The position numbers were made by a program, and so were the translations under genes. Shown here piece after piece: positions 5,442-7,106 of a stretch of 7,106 nt of DNA (positions within the stretch are counted from its first letter, which is position 1; each line of letters begins with the position of its first letter). The notes under the pieces were generated by a model. The model was not told where the DNA came from. It did not search any database and saw only the letters and a list, made by a program, of their open reading frames with translations. Source of the stretch: Bacteroidota bacterium (GTDB taxonomy: Bacteria; Bacteroidota; Bacteroidia; Chitinophagales; LD1); NCBI GenBank assembly GCA_018267435.1, contig JAFDYM010000432.1, positions 1 to 7,106 of the forward strand, read 5' to 3'.

Positions 5442-5447
5442 CGGCTG

Positions 5448-7106
5448 TTACGCTTCCATTTCCAGCACTTCTTGCGCTACTTCGTCTACTTCATCTTTCT
5501 CTATGCGCAGGTTTTCAATAATGAACTCTTGGCGCTCTTGGGTGTTTTTGCCCATGTAGTATTCCAATAGTTTCTTTATCTCTTTGTCCTCCACTATCAC
5601 CGGACTAAGGCGAATATTCTCGCCTATAAAGTCTTCAAACTCCTCTGGCGATATTTCACCCAAACCTTTGAAGCGGGTTATCTCTGCCTTGCCTTTTAGT
5701 TCCTTGATAGCAGCCTGCTTTTCTTCTTCGTTGTAGCAGTATATCGTCTTCTGTTTGTTGCGCACGCGGAACAGCGGCGTTTCTAATATTTTGATGTGGC
5801 CGTTGCGCACTACATCAGGGAAGAACTGCAGGAAGAAGGTTAGTAGCAATAGGCGTATGTGCATACCGTCCACATCAGCATCGGTAGCTACTACTATGTT
5901 GTTGTAGCGCAAATCATCTATGCTGTCTTCTATGTTCAAGGCGTGTTGCAATAGGTTGAACTCTTCGTTTTCGTACACTACTTTCTTGGTCAAACCATAG
6001 CAGTTAAGCGGCTTACCGCGTAATGAGAACACCGCTTGATAATCGGGGTTGCGGCTCTTCGTTAATGAACCACTCGCCGAATCACCCTCGGTAATGAATA
6101 AGGTAGTATCAAGGCGGCCAGTGTCTTTCAAGTCGCCGAAGTGTACGCGGCAGTCGCGTAGTTTTTTGTTGTGTATGTTCGCTTTTTTAGCGCGCTCGTT
6201 GGCTAGCTTTTTAATGCCTGCTATCTCCTTACGCTCGCGCTCGCTTTGTAGTATGCGCTTTAATAGGGCATCGGCAGTCTCAGGGTTTTTGTGTAGGTAG
6301 TTATCCAACTTCTCCTTCACAAATTCCAATACAAACTGCTTCATGGTTTTGTCTTCGCCATGTAGCTTATCGGTACCTAGTTTGGTTTTGGTCTGGCTTT
6401 CGAAAACAGGCTCTTGTATCCTTACCGATATAGCGCCGCATATCGCTTCGCGTATATCTACCGTGTCGTAATCTTTTTTGTAGAAATCGCGCAGGGTTTT
6501 CACTATCGCCTCTTTAAACGCCTGCAAGTGCGTACCACCTTGTACGGTGTACTGTCCATTTACAAAGCTGTAGTACTCCTCGCCGTATTGGCTGGTGTGG
6601 CTCATAGCTATTTCTATATCCTCGCTTACCAGGTGTATGATAGGGTAGCGCAAGCTCTCAGCGTCCTTCTTGCGTGCTAGCAAGTCGAACAAGCCCTTTT
6701 GCGATACATACTTTTCCCCATTGTAGTAAAATGCTAAACCTGTGTTCAGATACGTATAGTTCTGGATCATGATCTCTACATAATCATGCAGGTAGTGGTA
6801 GTTCTTGAATATCTTGTTATCGGGTTGAAACTCGATGTAAGTACCGTTCTGCTCATCGGTCTTTTCTACCTTATGGTCTTTGGTCAATTTACCTGCTTCA
6901 AACTCCGCCACCTTCTTTTGGCCTTCGCGCACGGCATAAGCCTTAAAGTAAGTCGATAGCGCGTTCACCGCCTTGGTACCTACACCGTTCAAGCCCACGC
7001 TCTTCTTGAAAGCCTTCGAGTCGTACTTGGCGCCTGTGTTTATCTGGCTTACACAATCTACCAGTTTACCTAGCGGAATACCACGGCCATAATCGCGCAC
7101 GGTTAC
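5448..7106 (-). CDS. parE: DNA topoisomerase IV subunit B (ParE), 5' end outside window
   Basis: This is the ATPase subunit partnering ParC. ATP-driven dimerisation captures the transported DNA segment. The visible 552 residues start inside the GHKL ATPase domain; the coding strand enters at 7106 as VTVRDYGRGIP, so roughly the first 70-100 residues are missing by comparison with the usual 620-650. The ATP-Mg motif DYGRGIP is at 7074-7094 and the ATP-lid glycine motif GLNGVGT follows about 30 residues later. The transducer domain comes next, then the TOPRIM domain with EGDSASGS (catalytic Glu codon 6087-6089), SLRGKPLN and DADVDGMH (5865-5882 covers DADVDG). GDSASGS and DGMH rather than gyrase-like GDSAGGS and DGSH support ParE over GyrB. 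The C-terminal RFKGLGEISPEEF motif (about 5640-5680) is present. The stop is TAA 5448-5450. It is the promoter-proximal gene of the parE-GxxExxY-parC series; its promoter lies outside the window. Confidence 0.93.
   Translation of the reverse strand, partial: VTVRDYGRGIPLGKLVDCVSQINTGAKYDSKAFKKSVGLNGVGTKAVNALSTYFKAYAVREGQKKVAEFEAGKLTKDHKVEKTDEQNGTYIEFQPDNKIFKNYHYLHDYVEIMIQNYTYLNTGLAFYYNGEKYVSQKGLFDLLARKKDAESLRYPIIHLVSEDIEIAMSHTSQYGEEYYSFVNGQYTVQGGTHLQAFKEAIVKTLRDFYKKDYDTVDIREAICGAISVRIQEPVFESQTKTKLGTDKLHGEDKTMKQFVLEFVKEKLDNYLHKNPETADALLKRILQSERERKEIAGIKKLANERAKKANIHNKKLRDCRVHFGDLKDTGRLDTTLFITEGDSASGSLTKSRNPDYQAVFSLRGKPLNCYGLTKKVVYENEEFNLLQHALNIEDSIDDLRYNNIVVATDADVDGMHIRLLLLTFFLQFFPDVVRNGHIKILETPLFRVRNKQKTIYCYNEEEKQAAIKELKGKAEITRFKGLGEISPEEFEDFIGENIRLSPVIVEDKEIKKLLEYYMGKNTQERQEFIIENLRIEKDEVDEVAQEVLEMEA

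Noticed and set aside
4911..5447. Target-site duplication flanking the GxxExxY cassette
   Set aside because: The outer bases AAACAG and CGGCTG do not match as direct repeats, so no duplication can be claimed.

Overview
The window looks like chromosomal DNA of a Bacteroidota species, possibly from the Chitinophagales/Sphingobacteriales side; that rank is a guess. The grounds are the sequences of the topoisomerase IV subunits and their parE-then-parC order, A-rich leaders with no clear Shine-Dalgarno, and moderate GC. No rRNA, tRNA, CRISPR array or transposase gene was seen.

Layout, left to right. Bases 1-37 hold a palindromic REP-like repeat cut by the window edge. Three plus-strand genes follow: an unrecognised 212-residue protein (198-836), a small acidic protein with a predicted membrane hairpin (938-1291), and a YciF/DUF892 ferritin-like protein with a Lys/Ala-rich N-terminal tail and a Glu/Asp-rich C-terminal tail (1467-2129). 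A terminator-like hairpin follows the second gene. Three hairpins fill the convergent gap 2130-2304. The rest is minus-strand: parE (partial at the right edge), a small GxxExxY-family protein, then parC.

The most notable structure is the parE-parC junction. A 525-bp unit (4917-5441) contains a GxxExxY-type PD-(D/E)XK nuclease-like gene and is bounded by inverted copies of a degenerate CGCARAGRA repeat array. The outermost 21 bp of the two arms match at 19 positions. The arms fill almost all of the space between the three genes. Without the unit, parE and parC would lie only 20 bp apart. The simplest reading is a precise insertion of a small nuclease-plus-repeat cassette into an essential topoisomerase IV operon without damage to either reading frame.

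ParE and ParC together should form the A2B2 topoisomerase IV that decatenates daughter chromosomes. The cassette gene is co-oriented and probably transcribed with them, but nothing in the sequence shows a functional link to decatenation. The plus-strand trio may be a stress-associated cluster, judging only from its YciF member.
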